DNA of 64,000 nt from Kordiimonas gwangyangensis DSM 19435 = JCM 12864. GTDB taxonomy: Bacteria; Pseudomonadota; Alphaproteobacteria; Sphingomonadales; Kordiimonadaceae. This document shows positions 23,936-33,053 of the stretch, piece after piece. The stretch covers positions 608,893 through 672,892 of the forward strand of contig NZ_AQXF01000001.1 in assembly GCF_000375545.1 (NCBI RefSeq), given 5' to 3'. Position 1 is the first letter of the stretch. Every line of letters starts with the position of its first letter. The position numbers were made by a program, and so were the translations under genes. Under the pieces are notes generated by a model. It was not told the DNA's origin and searched no databases. It saw only the letters and a program-made list of their open reading frames with translations.

Positions 23936-24304
23936 ATGTTGAAGAAGTTTAACGCCCTCGTCGCCAGCCTGATCGCGCTCACTTTTGTTTTCACGGCCGC
24001 AAGTGCGCCCGCTCATGCTGATGATATGAAAGATTGGCAGATTGAGGTCATCAAGGCCGTTGCCAAAAACCAACGCTACCCGCGTTCCGCCATTGCCCGC
24101 GAAATTGAGGGCAAGGCAAAAGTACGCCTCGTTGTTGCCGCTGACGGCACGATCACCAGCCACGAAGTGGTCGAGCCTACTGGTGAAGACGTTCTCGACC
24201 GCGAGATCCCGAAACTTGTTGAAAAGCTGAGCCCGCTGCCCGCACTGCCGGGTGGTCAGACGGAACTGTCGTTCCTGCTGCCGCTCACCTGGTCGCTCAA
24301 CTAA
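23936..24304 (+). CDS. Small exported TonB C-terminal-domain protein, copy 1
   Basis: The 122-residue precursor has a signal peptide ending SAPAHA-DD, so the mature protein is about 95 residues. The mature part is essentially one TonB C-terminal domain: NQRYPRSAIAREIEGKAKVRLVV, DGTITSHEVVEPTGEDVLDREI, then PLPALPGG and a final LLPLTWSLN. Classic TonB has an uncleaved N-terminal anchor and a Pro-rich spacer to reach from ExbBD to outer-membrane receptors; both are missing. The protein would be a free periplasmic domain of unknown role. ATG 23936 is preferred over 23927 because GGATGG lies upstream. A terminator follows, and a paralogue lies 300 bases downstream. Confidence 0.8.
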   Translation: MLKKFNALVASLIALTFVFTAASAPAHADDMKDWQIEVIKAVAKNQRYPRSAIAREIEGKAKVRLVVAADGTITSHEVVEPTGEDVLDREIPKLVEKLSPLPALPGGQTELSFLLPLTWSLN

Positions 24305-24343
24305 CGGTTCCAGTTTCGAGACCATCCCATTCGTTACGAGTAG

Positions 24344-24374
24344 AAAAGCCCTGGCATATCGCCGGGGCTTTTTC
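24344..24374 (+). terminator. Intrinsic terminator after TonB-domain copy 1
   Basis: AAAAGCCC and GGGCTTTTT arms with the inner TGGC/GCCG segment form a strong stem followed by a T-run, 39 bases after the stop codon. Confidence 0.85.
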
Positions 24375-24607
24375 TTTGCGCAGAGAGAAACTTCTGAGCG
24401 AATCACAACACACTTCGATCCGGCCTAATATCCCCAGTTCCGTAGCGGAAAGGGCGACCGGCTGATACCCCGTAAAAATGGCTGATTTCCGCGTTATTTT
24501 AGCGCTGAAATATTGTTAAAATTTTAGCTAACTGACGGTAACCATTGGTTAATCTATTTAGCGCATATGCTTGCCGCAGAATTAACCCCCTCGAGAGTTT
24601 GAATATT
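24375..24607. other. Upstream region of TonB-domain copy 2
   Basis: No gene. Bases 24490-24570 are AT-rich and presumably hold a separate promoter, because a terminator isolates this gene from copy 1. Confidence 0.4.
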
Positions 24608-24967
24608 ATGAAAAAGACCTCCCTGATTGCCGCACTCGTTGCTGGTGCCATTTTCTCCTCCATCGCGACCCCGGCTTTTGCTGACGACATGGACAGCTGG
24701 AAAAAGGCTGTTACCGCGAAACTCGTGAAGAACCAGAAATACCCCCGGTCCGCACAGGTTCGTGAAATCGAAGGCAAAGCAAAAGTCCGTCTTGTAGTTT
24801 CTGCTGACGGTTCGATCACCGCGCACGAAATCGTGGAAAGCACCGGTGAAGAAGTTCTGGACAGCGAGATCCCCAAACTCGTTGCCAAACTGAACCCGCT
24901 GCCGGCACTGCCCGCAGGCCAGGGCGACCTGAGCTTCATCCTGCCGCTTGAGTGGTCGCTGCGTTAA
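24608..24967 (+). CDS. Small exported TonB C-terminal-domain protein, copy 2
   Basis: A 119-residue paralogue of the protein at 23936. ATG 24608 begins a normal signal peptide (KKTSLIAALVAGAIFSSIATPAFA, cleaved before DD). The mature domain reads NQKYPRSAQVREIEGKAKVRLVV, DGSITAHEIVESTGEEVLDSEI, PLPALPAGQGDLSFILPLEWSLR. As in copy 1, there is no membrane anchor and no Pro-rich linker. The two copies are roughly two-thirds identical by eye, so they arose by tandem duplication, yet each has its own terminator and is probably transcribed separately. They could bind TonB boxes of receptors, compete with TonB, or do something unrelated; the sequence does not decide. Confidence 0.8.
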   Translation: MKKTSLIAALVAGAIFSSIATPAFADDMDSWKKAVTAKLVKNQKYPRSAQVREIEGKAKVRLVVSADGSITAHEIVESTGEEVLDSEIPKLVAKLNPLPALPAGQGDLSFILPLEWSLR

Positions 24968-24991
24968 TCGCACCCGCGAGCGGACAAGATT

Positions 24992-25025
24992 AAAGGCCTG
25001 CGCGATCGCTCGTGCAGGCCTTTTT
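24992..25025 (+). terminator. Intrinsic terminator after TonB-domain copy 2
   Basis: AAAGGCCTGC and GCAGGCCTTTTT form a 10-bp stem with a T-run, 24 bases after the stop. It also lies next to the 3' end of the convergent nadB gene and may serve both. Confidence 0.85.
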
Positions 25026-25046
25026 CGTTCAGGAGTATCGTTGTGT

Positions 25047-26675
25047 TTAGGCGACCCGATCAGAGACCGCACGCCCAAAGGGTATGAGCGTGGTATCACG
25101 CGCCTCGTCTGCGAGGTCCGGATAGTCGGCGGTATAGTGCAGACCGCGCGATTCCTTGCGCATCTGGGCCGACCGCACGATGAGATCCGCTACCGTCACA
25201 AGGTTCCGGAGTTCGAGCAGATCCGCGGTCACGCGGAAGTTGCCGTAATATTCCTGAATTTCGGCAGCCAGCAGGTCAACCCGGCGTTTGGCGCGGGCGA
25301 GGCGCTTGTCGGTGCGCACGATGCCCACATAGTCCCACATGAAACGGCGAAGTTCCTTCCAGTTGTGGGTAACCACAACTTCTTCATCCGAGTCTGTTAC
25401 CTGGCTTTCGTCCCAGTCGCGCACAATGGTGGCCGCGGGGTGGCCGCCAATGTTCTCAAGGATGTCGTCCGCTGCGGCGTTCCCCATCACAAGGCATTCA
25501 AGGAGGCTGTTGGACGCCATGCGGTTGGCACCGTGCAGGCCAGTGTGCGCGCATTCACCCACCGCATAAAGGCGGTCGAGGTCCGTACGGGAATGCAGGT
25601 CGATGTGCACGCCGCCGCAGGTATAGTGCGCCGCCGGCACCACGGGGATCATGTCCTTGGTGATATCGATGCCAAGCGTAAGGCAATGCCGATAAATCGT
25701 CGGGAAGTGGGAGATGACAAAGTCCGGCTCCTTGTGCGTGATATCAAGCCACACACAGTCTTGGCCTTTGCGCTTCATCTCGGCGTCGATCGCACGGGCG
25801 ACGATGTCCCGCGGTGCAAGCTCGGCACGTTCGTCATAATCCGGCATGAAACGTTCGCCGTCCCGCCCCCTGAGTACCGCACCCTCACCGCGCATAGCCT
25901 CCGTGATCAGGAAGGTTTTGGCGTCAGGGTGATAAAGGCAGGTGGGGTGGAACTGGTTAAACTCCATGTTCGTGACCCGGCAACCCGCGCGCCACGCCAT
26001 GGCGATGCCGTCACCGGTGGAAGCATCGGGGTTCGAGCTATAGAGATACACCCGGCTGGCGCCACCGGTCGCGATGATAGTAGCGCGCGCGGTGAAGGTC
26101 TCGACGCGGCCTTTCTCGAGGTTCAGCACATAAACGCCGTGCGCCTGGTCGTTATAGGAGGCCGGGCTCTTGAGGTGGCGGTTGGTGATGACATCAATGG
26201 CCATGTGGTGCTCATAGACGTCGATATTGGGTTCTTCGAGCACGCGGTCATTGAGTGTGTTCTGCACCGCCTTGCCCGTGGCGTCAGCTGCGTGAATGAT
26301 ACGCCGGTGGCTGTGGCCGCCCTCGCGCGTGAGATGATAGTCGTATCCGTCCTCGTGCGCCTGATTGACGCGGTCAAACTCGACCCCGCGGTTGATCAGT
26401 TCTTCAATGGCGTCGCGGCCGCGCTCGACCATGAAGCGGACAGCTTCCTCGTCACATAGGCCGGCACCCGCGACAAGTGTGTCATCGATATGAGACTGGA
26501 TGGTGTCTGTCGCCTCAAGCACCGCGGCAATGCCGCCCTGCGCCCAGCGGGTCGAGCCGCCAGACAGTTCCCCCTTCGAGAGCACTGCCACCCGCATGTG
26601 CGGCGCGAGCTTGAGCGCGGCGGTCAGCCCCGCGGCACCGGTTCCGACGATGACAACGTCATAGGTGCGCCTCAT
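25047..26675 (-). CDS. nadB: L-aspartate oxidase
   Basis: This FAD enzyme oxidises L-aspartate to iminoaspartate, the first step of de novo NAD synthesis, in the cytoplasm. The 542-residue protein has the family length. The N-terminal dinucleotide fold is [17 protein letters not shown], followed by [15 protein letters not shown] (FAD/flavin contacts), [20 protein letters not shown] (active-site region), [26 protein letters not shown] and [21 protein letters not shown], ending with the helical C-terminal domain. Its ATG overlaps the TGA of the upstream ABC ATPase (ATGA), which implies translational coupling. nadA and nadC are not in the window. Confidence 0.96.
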   Translation of the reverse strand: MRRTYDVVIVGTGAAGLTAALKLAPHMRVAVLSKGELSGGSTRWAQGGIAAVLEATDTIQSHIDDTLVAGAGLCDEEAVRFMVERGRDAIEELINRGVEFDRVNQAHEDGYDYHLTREGGHSHRRIIHAADATGKAVQNTLNDRVLEEPNIDVYEHHMAIDVITNRHLKSPASYNDQAHGVYVLNLEKGRVETFTARATIIATGGASRVYLYSSNPDASTGDGIAMAWRAGCRVTNMEFNQFHPTCLYHPDAKTFLITEAMRGEGAVLRGRDGERFMPDYDERAELAPRDIVARAIDAEMKRKGQDCVWLDITHKEPDFVISHFPTIYRHCLTLGIDITKDMIPVVPAAHYTCGGVHIDLHSRTDLDRLYAVGECAHTGLHGANRMASNSLLECLVMGNAAADDILENIGGHPAATIVRDWDESQVTDSDEEVVVTHNWKELRRFMWDYVGIVRTDKRLARAKRRVDLLAAEIQEYYGNFRVTADLLELRNLVTVADLIVRSAQMRKESRGLHYTADYPDLADEARDTTLIPFGRAVSDRVA

Positions 26676-27628
26676 TCAGCCGCGTCCTTCTTTGCCGCCT
26701 TGTCGCTCGTGAGCTGTAGGAAGATATCCTCAAGGTCGGTCTCGTTAGTGGAAATATCGTTGATCGTCAGGCCCGCGTCCTGCACAGCGCGCAGTACCTG
26801 CCCCACATTGCCGGTGGCTTGCGACAGCTGCACGGCAAGCTTGTTCCTGTCCCGAACGTCGGCAGTGAAGGAGGCGAGCGCCGCTGGCACAGCGTCGAGC
26901 GTTTCCGCAACCTCGATGATCACTTCCTTCTCGTCGATGCGTTTCAGGAGCTGTTTGGTGGGTTCACAAGCGACCACTTCACCATGGTTGATGATGGCGA
27001 TGGTGTCGCAGAGCTCTTCCGCTTCCTCGAGGTAGTGGGTGGTCAGCACAATGGTGGTGCCGCGGCGATGAAGCTCGCGCACATAATCCCAAAGCTGCTG
27101 ACGAAGCTCGATGTCCACACCGGCGGTCGGCTCATCAAGGATCAGGATCGGCGGGTTATGCACCATGGCTTTGGCCACGAGAAGACGCCGTTTCATGCCG
27201 CCCGAGAGCGTGCGCGAATAAGCGTCCGCCTTATCAAACAGATGCACTGCTTTGAGCAGTTCCTCCGTGCGGCGTTCTTCGGGCTTCACGCCGTACATGC
27301 CGGCCTGCACCTCAAGCATTTCGCGCGGGGTGAAGAAAGCGTCGAACATCAGTTCCTGCGGTACAATGCCGATATTGGCGCGCGCGTTCCGGGGGTTGTC
27401 GTCAATATCGAAACCCCAGATGCTGGCGCTGCCCTCGGTTTTATTCACAAGGCCCGCGAGGATATTGATCGTGGTTGATTTGCCGGCACCGTTGGGGCCC
27501 AGAAGCCCGAACATGGACCCTTGCGGGATTTCAAGGTCAATGCCCTTGAGCGCCAGCTTGTCCGGCGCGCCGCCACGGCCCTTGTAGACTTTCTTCAGGC
27601 CTTTGATCTCGATCGCATTTTTTGCCAC
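26672..27628 (-). CDS. ABC transporter ATP-binding protein
   Basis: A 318-residue ATPase of the ABC-2 (NodI/DrrA-like) type. The Walker A motif [10 protein letters not shown] is near residue 43, the signature [16 protein letters not shown] follows RTLSGG, the Walker B region is [13 protein letters not shown], and the H-loop is [17 protein letters not shown]. The C-terminal extension (residues about 230-318, ending [12 protein letters not shown]) is typical of this class. Its permease would be expected next door, but the downstream gene is nadB, with a 4-base overlap, and upstream lies a divergent zinc-finger gene, so the membrane partner must be elsewhere. The substrate is unknown. Confidence 0.9.
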   Translation of the reverse strand: MAKNAIEIKGLKKVYKGRGGAPDKLALKGIDLEIPQGSMFGLLGPNGAGKSTTINILAGLVNKTEGSASIWGFDIDDNPRNARANIGIVPQELMFDAFFTPREMLEVQAGMYGVKPEERRTEELLKAVHLFDKADAYSRTLSGGMKRRLLVAKAMVHNPPILILDEPTAGVDIELRQQLWDYVRELHRRGTTIVLTTHYLEEAEELCDTIAIINHGEVVACEPTKQLLKRIDEKEVIIEVAETLDAVPAALASFTADVRDRNKLAVQLSQATGNVGQVLRAVQDAGLTINDISTNETDLEDIFLQLTSDKAAKKDAAE

Positions 27629-27785
27629 TGCTTCAACCCAATCTTTAACTGTCGCGCTTAAAATACCACGAAGCGGGAAATCACGCGAACAATGGCATCC
27701 TAAGGTGCTTGTTCACGCTGCCTCGCTTGGTTATATAAGGCTAAATTTCAAATGCACGCGTTCAATTTCCAAAAAGAGAAGCCTC

Positions 27786-27968
27786 ATGACGGTAGAAGCT
27801 CCTGAAACCAAACTGGTTACCACTAAAAAAGTCGCCTGTGATGGCGATGAGGGCGCCCTCGGTCACCCGCGCGTTTACCTGACCATGGACCACGACGGGA
27901 AGGTAGAGTGCCCATATTGTGACCGACTTTACATTTTGCAAGGCGGCCCGTCAGACACAAACAAGTGA
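27786..27968 (+). CDS. Zinc-finger domain protein (zf-CHCC, NDUFS6-like)
   Basis: A 60-residue protein with the CHCC zinc-finger layout: VACDGDEGALGHPRVYL followed by VECPYCDRLYIL. The ligands visible are the Cys and His of CDG----GHP and the two Cys of CPYC. The family is related to the NDUFS6 subunit of mitochondrial complex I, and alphaproteobacterial members are small soluble proteins. ATG 27786 has GAGAAG upstream; longer in-frame starts lack one. It precedes polA on the same strand with a hairpin in between. Confidence 0.85.
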   Translation: MTVEAPETKLVTTKKVACDGDEGALGHPRVYLTMDHDGKVECPYCDRLYILQGGPSDTNK

Positions 27969-27995
27969 ATGTGTCGGCTTTTTTCTAAACTCACG

Positions 27996-28026
27996 CCTGA
28001 GGAATTTTTAGCTTAAGCTCCTCAGG
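27996..28026 (+). promoter_or_regulatory. 8-bp inverted repeat just upstream of polA
   Basis: CCTGAGGA (27996-28003) and TCCTCAGG (28019-28026) are exact inverted repeats. The 15-base loop itself contains the palindrome GCTTAAGC (28011-28018). It ends 29 bases before the polA start. There is no trailing T-run, so it is more likely a leader structure or operator than a terminator. Confidence 0.4.
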
Positions 28027-28055
28027 TCCGACACAATTCAATTCCGGGATTTTTC

Positions 28056-30830
28056 ATGTCCGCAGCAAACGGCAAAGAGCCGCATCTTTATCTGATTGAC
28101 GGCTCCAGCTACATTTTCCGCGCCTATCATGCGCTCCCGCCCATGACCCGCGCGGACGGCACACCGGTGAACGCCGTATACGGCTTCTCCAACATGCTGT
28201 TCAAACTGCTGCAGGACCTGAACGACGGCGAGAAACCGACCCACCTTGCGGTCATTTTCGACGCCGCGCGCAAGAACTTCCGCAACGATATCTATGCCGA
28301 CTACAAGGCCCACCGCCCACCGGCGCCAGAGGACCTTGTACCGCAGTTCTCCATCATCCGTGACGCAGCTGTCGCCTTTGGTGTGCCCGCGATCGAGATG
28401 GAAGGTTATGAGGCTGATGACCTCATCGCCACCTACGCCCATCAGGCGCGGGAGAAAAACTGGCGCGTGACCATCGTCAGCTCCGACAAGGACCTGATGC
28501 AGCTCCTTGACGATGGCACCGACATGTTCGACAGCATGAAGAACAAACGCTTCGGGCCCGAGGGCGCGGTCGAGAAATTCGGCGTGCCGCCCGAGCGCGT
28601 GGTGGATGTGCAGTCGCTTGCCGGTGACAGTGTGGATAACGTGCCCGGTGTGCCGGGCATTGGCATCAAGACCGCCGCACAGCTGATTACCGAATATGGC
28701 GACCTGGACACGCTGCTCGAACGCGCGGGCGAGATCAAACAGCCCAAGCGGCGCGAGAGCCTCATCGAGCATGCCGAGATGGCACGCATCAGCCGCAAGC
28801 TTGTGAGCCTCGCCAAGGATGTGCCGGTTGAGTTCGAGATCACGCACATGCAGCTTGAGGACCCGGCACCTGAACCCCTGATGGCGTTCCTCGATACGCA
28901 GAACTTCCGTTCGCTCAAGGTCAAGGCAACGCACTATTACGGTGTCGATGTCGGCGCTGACCCGGTAACCGACGCCCTCACGGTTGAAGAAACCGAGTAT
29001 GAGTGCGTGACCGACTTGGCCGCGCTTGAGCGCTGGATCAAGATGGCGGAACAGAACGGCCTCGTGGCCGTGGATACCGAGACCACATCTCTGAACACCG
29101 CAGCAGCCGACCTTGTCGGCATCTCGCTCTCTGTCGACCCGGGCAAGGCTTGTTACATCCCGGTGGGCCACGCGGCAAACGGCGCTGACCTCTTGGCCGA
29201 AAAACCCAACCAACTCGATAAGGCGGCTGTGATCAAGGCGATCAAGCCGATGCTTGAGAATCCGAGCGTGCTCAAGGTTGGCCAGAACCTCAAATACGAT
29301 ATGTCGATCCTCGCCCGCGAGGGCATCATGATCGACCCGATCGACGACACCATGCTGATGTCCTACGCGCTCGACGCAGGCAAACATGGCCACGGCATGG
29401 ATGAGCTTTCTAGCCTGCATCTCGACATCACGCCGGTCTCGTTCAAGGAAGTGGCGGGCACCGGCAAGAACCAGATCACCTTCGATCAGGTCCCACTTGA
29501 TAAAGCCACCCACTACGCCGCCGAGGACGCGGACATCACCGGACGCCTGTGGCGTATCCTCAAGCCCCGCCTTGCGGCTGAGAAGGTGACAACCGTTTAT
29601 GAAACGCTCGAGCGTCCGCTCGTCCCTGTGCTGTCCGCCATGGAGCGGGAGGGTATCAAGGTTGATGTATCCGTGCTTCGGAAACTCTCGAACGAGTTTG
29701 GCGCGGGCATCGAGCGGCTCGATAAGGAAATCCAGGAGATGGCCGGGCGGCCGTTCAACGTGAATTCGCCCAAGCAGCTTGGCGAAATCCTGTTCGACGA
29801 ACAGGGCCTGCCGGGCGGCAAGAAGTCATCGAAAACCGGCGCGTGGCAAACCAATGTGGACGTGCTTGAAAAACTGGCCGCCGAAGGACATGAAATCCCC
29901 GCGAAGGTGATGGAATATCGCCAGTTCTCAAAGCTCAAGAGCACCTATACGGATTCGCTCCAGAACGAAGTGAACAAGCGTACGGGCCGGGTGCACACGA
30001 GTTTCCACTTGGCAAGCACCACCACAGGCCGCCTGTCGTCAAACGATCCGAACCTGCAGAACATTCCGATCCGTACCGAGGAAGGCCGCAAGATCCGCCG
30101 CGCTTTCATCGCCGACGAAGGCAATGTGCTGATCGCGGCTGACTATAGCCAGATCGAGCTTCGCCTCTTGGCCCACATCGCGGACATCGGCACGCTCAAG
30201 CAGGCATTCGCCGACGGCACGGACATTCACGCCATGACGGCCTCTGAAGTGTTCGGCGTGCCCATTGAAGGCATGGACCCGATGGTGCGCCGTCAGGCCA
30301 AGGCGATCAACTTCGGCATCATCTACGGCATTTCGGCCTTCGGCCTCGCACGCCAGCTGGGCATCAGCCGCGGCGACGCACAGGGCTATATCGACGCCTA
30401 TTTCGAGCGTTTTCCCGGCATCCGCAACTATATGGATGAGACTGTCGAGTTCGCGAAAGAACACGGCTATGTCACCACGCTCTTTGGCCGCAAGTGCCAT
30501 ATCTCGGCGTTGACCGACAAGAACCCGATGAAGCGCGGCTTTGGCGAGCGTGCGGCGATCAACGCGCCCATTCAGGGTTCGGCGGCTGACATCATCCGCC
30601 GTGCCATGATCCGCATGCCGGGTGCACTGAAGGACGCTGGCCTTTCTGACGTGCGCATGCTCTTGCAAGTGCATGACGAACTGGTCTTCGAAGCGCCCGT
30701 GGGGCTGACGGAAAAAGCCATCCCGGTTATCAAGGAAACCATGGAAAACGCGGCCCTGCCAGCGCTTGAGATTTCTGTGCCGCTTGATGTGGACTGCGGC
30801 ACCGGCAAAAACTGGCAGGAAGCCCACTAA
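28056..30830 (+). CDS. polA: DNA polymerase I
   Basis: The 924-residue protein has all three expected domains. Residues 1-300 are the 5'-3' exonuclease (LIDGSSYIFRAYHAL, FDAARKNFR, GYEADDLIATYA, SSDKDLMQL, GVPGIGIKTAAQLI). Residues about 325-510 are the proofreading exonuclease (VAVDTETTSLN, GQNLKYDMSIL, HYAAEDADIT), with its acidic residues retained. The rest is the polymerase: ADYSQIELRLLAHI (motif A), RRQAKAINFGIIYGIS (O-helix), and LLQVHDELVFEAP (motif C). It fills gaps in repair and replaces RNA primers. The start ATG has a weak upstream site. Confidence 0.98.
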   Translation: MSAANGKEPHLYLIDGSSYIFRAYHALPPMTRADGTPVNAVYGFSNMLFKLLQDLNDGEKPTHLAVIFDAARKNFRNDIYADYKAHRPPAPEDLVPQFSIIRDAAVAFGVPAIEMEGYEADDLIATYAHQAREKNWRVTIVSSDKDLMQLLDDGTDMFDSMKNKRFGPEGAVEKFGVPPERVVDVQSLAGDSVDNVPGVPGIGIKTAAQLITEYGDLDTLLERAGEIKQPKRRESLIEHAEMARISRKLVSLAKDVPVEFEITHMQLEDPAPEPLMAFLDTQNFRSLKVKATHYYGVDVGADPVTDALTVEETEYECVTDLAALERWIKMAEQNGLVAVDTETTSLNTAAADLVGISLSVDPGKACYIPVGHAANGADLLAEKPNQLDKAAVIKAIKPMLENPSVLKVGQNLKYDMSILAREGIMIDPIDDTMLMSYALDAGKHGHGMDELSSLHLDITPVSFKEVAGTGKNQITFDQVPLDKATHYAAEDADITGRLWRILKPRLAAEKVTTVYETLERPLVPVLSAMEREGIKVDVSVLRKLSNEFGAGIERLDKEIQEMAGRPFNVNSPKQLGEILFDEQGLPGGKKSSKTGAWQTNVDVLEKLAAEGHEIPAKVMEYRQFSKLKSTYTDSLQNEVNKRTGRVHTSFHLASTTTGRLSSNDPNLQNIPIRTEEGRKIRRAFIADEGNVLIAADYSQIELRLLAHIADIGTLKQAFADGTDIHAMTASEVFGVPIEGMDPMVRRQAKAINFGIIYGISAFGLARQLGISRGDAQGYIDAYFERFPGIRNYMDETVEFAKEHGYVTTLFGRKCHISALTDKNPMKRGFGERAAINAPIQGSAADIIRRAMIRMPGALKDAGLSDVRMLLQVHDELVFEAPVGLTEKAIPVIKETMENAALPALEISVPLDVDCGTGKNWQEAH

Positions 30831-30906
30831 GCCGCCAACGCTTTTGTGAAGTGACGACCCCACGCCCGCTGGCCATACTGGTTTGTGGGGGATTAAGGGG
30901 ATTTGT

Positions 30907-31668
30907 ATGAAGAACATCTGGACCGCGACGCTTGCTGCACTGATGATTAGCCTACCTACATTTGCTGCTGGCACCCTCTCGGACAACATAAGATTCGACA
31001 GCCAGATCCTTGGCTACGAGATGCAGTTCCGCGCCTATATTCCTGAAGGCACCAAGAAGGATGACAGCCTGCCGGTGGTCTTTGTATCCGACGGCCAGTG
31101 GTATCTTGGCGACGGCCAAATGGCAGAGGTGCTGGATGCCGAGATTGCAGCCGGCCGCCTGAAGCCGGTGATCGCGATCTTTGTCGACAGCGGCGAGCCA
31201 GGGAACCCCAAGAACAATCGCCGCAACGACCAGTTCATGTGCAACCCCACCTACGCGCAGTTTTACCGGGATGAACTGATCCCGACAGTAGAGGCCGCTT
31301 TCCCCGTTGGCAAAACCCGCGAAGAACGGTTGATCATGGGCCTATCGTTCGGCGGACTGAACGCCGCCTGCTTTGGCCTGATGATACCAGACAGTTTTGC
31401 CAATATCGGCATGCATTCGCCCGCAAGCGGCGAACACCTCAAGCTGCTGGCGGATATGTACGGCAAGCAGGACAAACTGCCGCTCAAAATGTATTTCTCC
31501 ACGGGCACCAAAAACGATAACACCAAGGAAGCGCGCAAGTTTCATAAGGTACTCAAGCGCAAGGGCTATGATGTGACTTATACCGAGGTACCCTTCGGCC
31601 ATGAGTGGGACAATTGGCACCCACTTATTGACGACCTTCTGTTAACTTTTTTCCCGGCAAATCCTTAA
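30907..31668 (+). CDS. Exported putative esterase (esterase D / Fes-like alpha/beta hydrolase)
   Basis: A 253-residue precursor with signal peptide MKNIWTATLAALMISLPTFAA. ATG 30907 is preferred to the upstream GTG/ATG because AAGGGG lies before it. The mature part is a PF00756-type esterase: LPVVFVSDGQWYLGDGQMAEVLD, IFVDSGEPG, the nucleophile motif GLSFGGLNA (Ser near residue 143), and a C-terminal FGHEWDNWHPLIDDLL, in which the His of FGHEWDNW is the likely catalytic His. Relatives hydrolyse ferric-enterochelin, acyl or formyl-glutathione esters. The periplasmic location favours a cell-envelope or siderophore substrate, but this is not shown. Confidence 0.85.
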   Translation: MKNIWTATLAALMISLPTFAAGTLSDNIRFDSQILGYEMQFRAYIPEGTKKDDSLPVVFVSDGQWYLGDGQMAEVLDAEIAAGRLKPVIAIFVDSGEPGNPKNNRRNDQFMCNPTYAQFYRDELIPTVEAAFPVGKTREERLIMGLSFGGLNAACFGLMIPDSFANIGMHSPASGEHLKLLADMYGKQDKLPLKMYFSTGTKNDNTKEARKFHKVLKRKGYDVTYTEVPFGHEWDNWHPLIDDLLLTFFPANP

Positions 31669-31794
31669 CAGGCCTTGCCTAAGCACGGTTTCAGGCTCAT
31701 GTTACCGGTCGCACGGCCCTCCCCAAACTCGGCCGCGTTTTTCTGACGGCGCGATTTATTCCGGCGCCGCCTCATAAAGACAGCGAGGCATTTT

Positions 31795-32988
31795 ATGCAC
31801 CTGAGCAAAGAAAATACGGCCGGGCTTGCGCTCTTGCTCGGCAGCGTAGTGGCGCTTATGCCGCTCTCCATCGATATGTACCTCCCCGCCTTCAGCGACA
31901 TTGGTGCTCATTTCGGCACCGTACAGTCGCAGGTAGAACTATCCCTTACCGTTTATTTCATTGGCGTGGCGCTGGGCCAGCTTGTCTATGGCCCACTGGC
32001 AGACAAATACGGCCGCCGCATCCCGCTGATCATTGGCTTGTCCATCGCGGCAGTCACGTCACTGGCCTGCGCGGTGGCACCGAGCGTTGAACTGTTTGTC
32101 ATCTCCCGCTTTTTCCAGGCGCTTGGCATGTGTGCGGGCGGTGTTATCTCACGCGCAATTGTGCGGGATATGTTTGAACCCATTGATGTCGCGAAATTCT
32201 TTTCGCTCTTGATGCTGGTCATGGGTGTGGCGCCTATCCTTGCCCCCATCGTTGGGGCGCAACTCGCGATCAATTTTGGCTGGCAATCTATTTTCTACCT
32301 GATCGCTGCGGTGTGCGTTATCGACATCCTGTCGGTCAGCTTCCTATTGCCTGAAACGCGCGAGCCCAACCCCGGCGTACGTCTCAGTGCCACGTTCAGC
32401 ACCTACCGCGACATCATCAAGGACCGGCATTTCCTTGGCTATTCCATGGCAGGCGGCGCAGCCTTTTCCAGCATGTTCGCCTATATCACAGGCTCTGCCT
32501 TTGTGCTCATCGACTATTATGGTGTTGCGCAGGAGGATTTTGGATTCTATTTCGGTGCCAATGCGGCGGGCTTCATTGTCATGAGCCAGCTTAACCGTTG
32601 GCTCCTCAAGCACTTCAGCTACAAGGTCATCTTCCACACGGCACTCAAGGTGCTTCTCGGCGCGGGCATCGCGCTCGCGATCTGTGGTGTGGTGGGCGTA
32701 CCGCTGTGGGTCTTCCTCATCCCGCTGTTCATCTATATCGCATCGCTTGGTGTGGTTTCACCCAACGGTATGGCGGGGGCGCTAGAAGGCGAAGCACGGC
32801 GCGCGGGTGCGGCGAGTGCACTGGCAGGCAGCCTGCAATTTTCGCTCTCCTTTGTATTCTCAGGCGCAGTGGGCATCATTCACGCGGCTGACCCGCTGCC
32901 CTTATGTCTGATCATTTTGTCAGGAGCGGTGATCGCTAACCTGTTCGCCCGCATGACCAAAGGTCCGGCCAGAAAAGCCGCTGCGTAG
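31795..32988 (+). CDS. Bcr/CflA-family MFS multidrug efflux transporter
   Basis: A 397-residue, 12-helix major facilitator of the Bcr/CflA drug:proton antiporter group. Characteristic are LMPLSIDMYLPAF in helix 1, LGQLVYGPLADKYGRRIPL (loop 2-3 motif A), RFFQALGMCAGGVISRAIVRDMF in helices 4-5, and GVAPILAPIVGAQL. It sits in the inner membrane. A strong terminator follows directly. Its substrate cannot be read from the sequence. Confidence 0.92.
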   Translation: MHLSKENTAGLALLLGSVVALMPLSIDMYLPAFSDIGAHFGTVQSQVELSLTVYFIGVALGQLVYGPLADKYGRRIPLIIGLSIAAVTSLACAVAPSVELFVISRFFQALGMCAGGVISRAIVRDMFEPIDVAKFFSLLMLVMGVAPILAPIVGAQLAINFGWQSIFYLIAAVCVIDILSVSFLLPETREPNPGVRLSATFSTYRDIIKDRHFLGYSMAGGAAFSSMFAYITGSAFVLIDYYGVAQEDFGFYFGANAAGFIVMSQLNRWLLKHFSYKVIFHTALKVLLGAGIALAICGVVGVPLWVFLIPLFIYIASLGVVSPNGMAGALEGEARRAGAASALAGSLQFSLSFVFSGAVGIIHAADPLPLCLIILSGAVIANLFARMTKGPARKAAA

Positions 32989-33008
32989 GGCATAAAACAA
33001 ACAAAAAA

Positions 33009-33029
33009 GGGCGGCCCCTGGGGCCGCCC
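33009..33029 (+). terminator. Intrinsic terminator after the MFS pump
   Basis: GGGCGGCCCC and GGGGCCGCCC form a compact GC stem flanked by AAAAAA and TTT, so it could work for both this gene and the convergent phosphate transporter. Confidence 0.8.
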
Positions 33030-33053
33030 ATTTCTATTCTTGTCCCCATGAGA

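Noticed and set aside
24948-26459. A 503-codon frame antisense to nadB
   Set aside because: It overlaps a certain nadB gene completely, and its residues show no domain.
28038-29513. A 491-codon frame antisense to polA
   Set aside because: The sense strand encodes a complete DNA polymerase I; the antisense frame has no motif.
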